Origin: Actinomycetes bacterium
GTDB lineage: Bacteria > Actinomycetota > Coriobacteriia > Coriobacteriales > Eggerthellaceae
DNA length: 64,000 nucleotides
Reading direction: 5' to 3'
Assembly: GCA_023394615.1 (NCBI GenBank)
Contig: JAEXAI010000012.1
Span: 1 to 64,000 of the forward strand
Positions 63,901 to 64,000 of the stretch are shown here, piece after piece. Within the stretch, counting starts at the first letter, position 1; each line of letters starts with the position of its first letter. Below the pieces are notes generated by a model that did not search any database, was not told where the DNA came from, and saw only the letters and a list, made by a program, of their open reading frames with translations. The translations under genes and the position numbers were made by a program.

Positions 63901-64000
63901 AGTATCCATACACCTGATTTCCAGAATATACCGCGCTGCTATCATCATAGATAGGGATGCCGTCGACCAGCCGTTTGGAAGTAAGATTTGCTGTAGCTCC
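57920..64000 (-). CDS. Surface protein: lipase-like domain, InlB B-repeats, C-terminal anchor (partial)
   Basis: The frame is open to the right edge, so the N-terminus is missing; at least 2026 aa are present. The first visible part (NIINKSDLVPLVAMSQMGF, KRYGVDHY) matches the C-terminal half of a class 3 lipase, including a plausible catalytic Asp; the nucleophile serine would lie off the window. A long middle holds bacterial Ig-like and Bact-repeat regions, then five InlB/Listeria-Bacteroides B-repeats (TYTVKFDANGG... TLYAVW type). The end is a Ser/Gly-rich spacer, a hydrophobic helix (LPAIAFLIIVFGLAASLLV) and an Arg/Lys tail. No LPxTG motif is visible, so anchoring is probably by the helix. 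Likely surface-exposed; substrate unknown. Confidence 0.88.
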   Translation of the reverse strand, partial: GATANLTSKRLVDGIPIYDDSSAVYSGNQVYGYCTAAPQGGLKSKEYYGAKYNCIHNIINKSDLVPLVAMSQMGFKRYGVDHYMPGGTAGAVVDSSSTTDTNQCDNTQLSVDYTSSAYLNQRALMLAQLTAVNRTITFEDYYHAATLNIFKSGIGLSATTTEVNVASYSKDAGNLNSAENFESSFMEKLQTWALGTDASLYRYNYATKVSALSTNGMSLQDALRDVAGMLKSKSPTDLAGLESAMGGVTGNLKWYDELAIYNDVVLHWNSATDASKKDYLNEFWGLLMNSNGYSPCVGDYLTATEKQTLAKDWPVLGDFLFTLVCQDRNYDVDLSSGSTETQVYIGTLLYNSGTIALGHCPEVYLSWLRSYDDFYTKDTTPIDVDTSSVTVKKPTANLADGSITGDTPLELSSSNAGGAIYYRVHKQAYGYDNQSEWKLYSGSIPLTMYGSLDTTYTVEAYVMAYGKKSDTATFTYNLGKTKLYVSVATDASLQHYQVTETKLKIAEKVTLDPKSPDGTYFVKWTAKVWDKATETWKDAPEVLGDQATNPYATFTMPKAEVTVKAEYRIKINKMWLSIDTSTFDTGKTTLPSTAQWHCLGYYGYHSSGWVKDPSSMYDEYPNGIPVPITWTKGESSGGKTAYTASMTFFPTPSQHFTTADPGLPSEFLFASKVNVTVNGQQQPAQVATNADGSVTVVQTFQVTDPPATHTITVNCNDTYAGSVMESEKRTYEYAAGSAVSLPAPSVADETFVGWKVDDTYITDANASDLAIAFTMPDSNVELTANYIPVVKNIDLVFTAPQAGDALSTSIDSCKVTITDEHTIPSENVSLTWSPADTTVDYATVYTAKVQLTDAALDKLKSKFALSDNAQITVNGAAVSSEALSKDAKGNPVLTLVFPVTDNPNLVSVSDPPAVEGIAHGTSADDILSGKLSSTAAIVTEAGAGTASVTWNSIDGYNPENLDEQTCTAHGTITLPEGVENGNKVSLDVTEKFTVDAISYNLTSVTQPADLDDQENGVALKDIPLPSTVAITTNPAGPTSANVAWDLSSVDYDPTIAEEQTIVIGGKVVLPEYVTTTDDSLVDVCLVVTVKAKVIVRFTLTYKPDSEDHGSLSLQREVVDAEQTAEGSTATAATGYTFVNWTSGDTVVSANEKLEPGIPTADKSYVANFRAHTYTVKFDANDGSNAPKDQDMTYGKSAELNKATEMKRLGYTFLGWSTDKNATKSTYADGQQVQNLTDKDDATVTLYAVWVKLSDALISYNSADSAMGSCDPVKETVAAGAAPLSAKGSTAKPATGYHFDTTAGWTIYGSESTTPVSTTAEITSETVDKVARAHGLYNSVALVAHFAANTYTVSFDGNGGTGSMESLGMTYGTSAKLTANGFSYAGRTFTGWSRVKGATTVDYADEQSVLNLAGGDKDTLTLYAVWTTNEKVTLTYAPDDASHGTVSPVSESLPSGSSFKGSTAKANPGYHFMNWTLSGSETLVSADAAIKPGTATANTAYVAHFKGNPYTVRFNANAPSGATVEGSMSDETGFVYGTAKPLTANTLTCKGYVFAGWKVGDSSRYIADGAQVNDLTTGDPAASELPIVTLHAVWFALPEAAVSYSVAASADGAVHGACNPAAESVGGTSVTPPSGSTVSPEPGYHFDASEGNAWTYTTVQGKTGSAGNAAVLTSDQAAACCSVTSGKSLYYVPCAFTAHVAANAYTVKFDANGGVGDAMLDEAFTYDADAVALTANSYTRAGYSFVGWNTRSDGDGDSYENAQKVSNLTTEQNGEVKLYAQWRENWVTMSYVADGAGDVDMESDSFGAVNGEPLSVGATANTGYHVSGWTYSNASGTGSAGSMSTLTSDAITAVAKASGIYVDTTFTAHFAANTYTVKFDANGGTGAPSQQTMTYGTPAKLNKAAEIARSGYTFLGWSTDQGAQKATYEDAASVQDLSVVDEDTITLYAVWSANDQGGNTDKADGGSSATGSSASGGSASGRDASGAAAPSTSDSSLPAIAFLIIVFGLAASLLVRARINQKRARRR

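Overview
The window suggests a low- to mid-GC member of the Coriobacteriia, most likely an Eggerthellaceae-type anaerobe. This is inferred from gene content: an Ech-type [NiFe] hydrogenase operon, indolepyruvate:ferredoxin oxidoreductase with phenylacetate-CoA ligase, a MenA-like prenyltransferase, a VanW/PG-binding protein, a very large InlB-repeat surface lipase, and short AbiEi/DUF559-like nuclease genes. No species is claimed. No insertion-sequence transposase, prophage, integrase or rRNA operon was seen. There is one tRNA, tRNA-Pro(GGG).

Layout. 1-2.3 kb: end of a polysaccharide chain-length/tyrosine-kinase/phosphatase operon (minus). 2.5-6.7 kb: BMP-type lipoprotein, universal stress protein, Mbeg1-like lipase and MenA-like prenyltransferase (plus). 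6.8-14.8 kb: gluQ, then a minus-strand operon paaK-ACT-dacA-FHA-iorA-iorB for aryl-pyruvate and aryl-acid metabolism, with two envelope/signalling genes inside it. 14.9-23.5 kb: vanW and pgsA, then echABCDEF in canonical order. 23.8-29.3 kb: a soluble hybrid histidine kinase with about eight PAS domains, a 65-bp tandem repeat, a 5'-truncated fic gene and tRNA-Pro. 29.3-43 kb: coaBC-hemH, a CmpB-like membrane protein, nuclease module 1, rluD-lspA-ileS, degV, a class I aminotransferase homologue lacking its PLP lysine, and dinB. 43.1-45.0 kb: nuclease module 2. 45.2-57.8 kb: a glycosyltransferase, glf, convergent pta and ackA, HIT, xseB-xseA, a zinc peptidase, rnd, a lipid kinase, and terC behind a yybP-ykoY (Mn2+) riboswitch. 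57.9-64.0 kb: a surface protein that runs off the right edge.

How the genes fit together. IorAB oxidises aryl-pyruvates to aryl-acetyl-CoA and reduces ferredoxin. PaaK can interconvert aryl-acetate and its CoA ester. Ech can oxidise the ferredoxin, release H2 and pump ions, and Pta/AckA give substrate-level ATP. This is a coherent amino-acid-fermenting energy metabolism (inference from families).

The most unusual structure is a pair of modules at 32861-34398 and 43150-45014. Each is a PD-(D/E)XK/DUF559-like nuclease gene bracketed by two same-length, same-orientation, about 97% identical repeats that carry inverted repeats. The repeats of the two modules are unrelated in sequence, yet the genes are paralogous, and both have an 11-bp-phased array beginning exactly 22 nt upstream of the start codon. 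The window is also rich in short tandem repeats, and many housekeeping proteins carry low-complexity tails.
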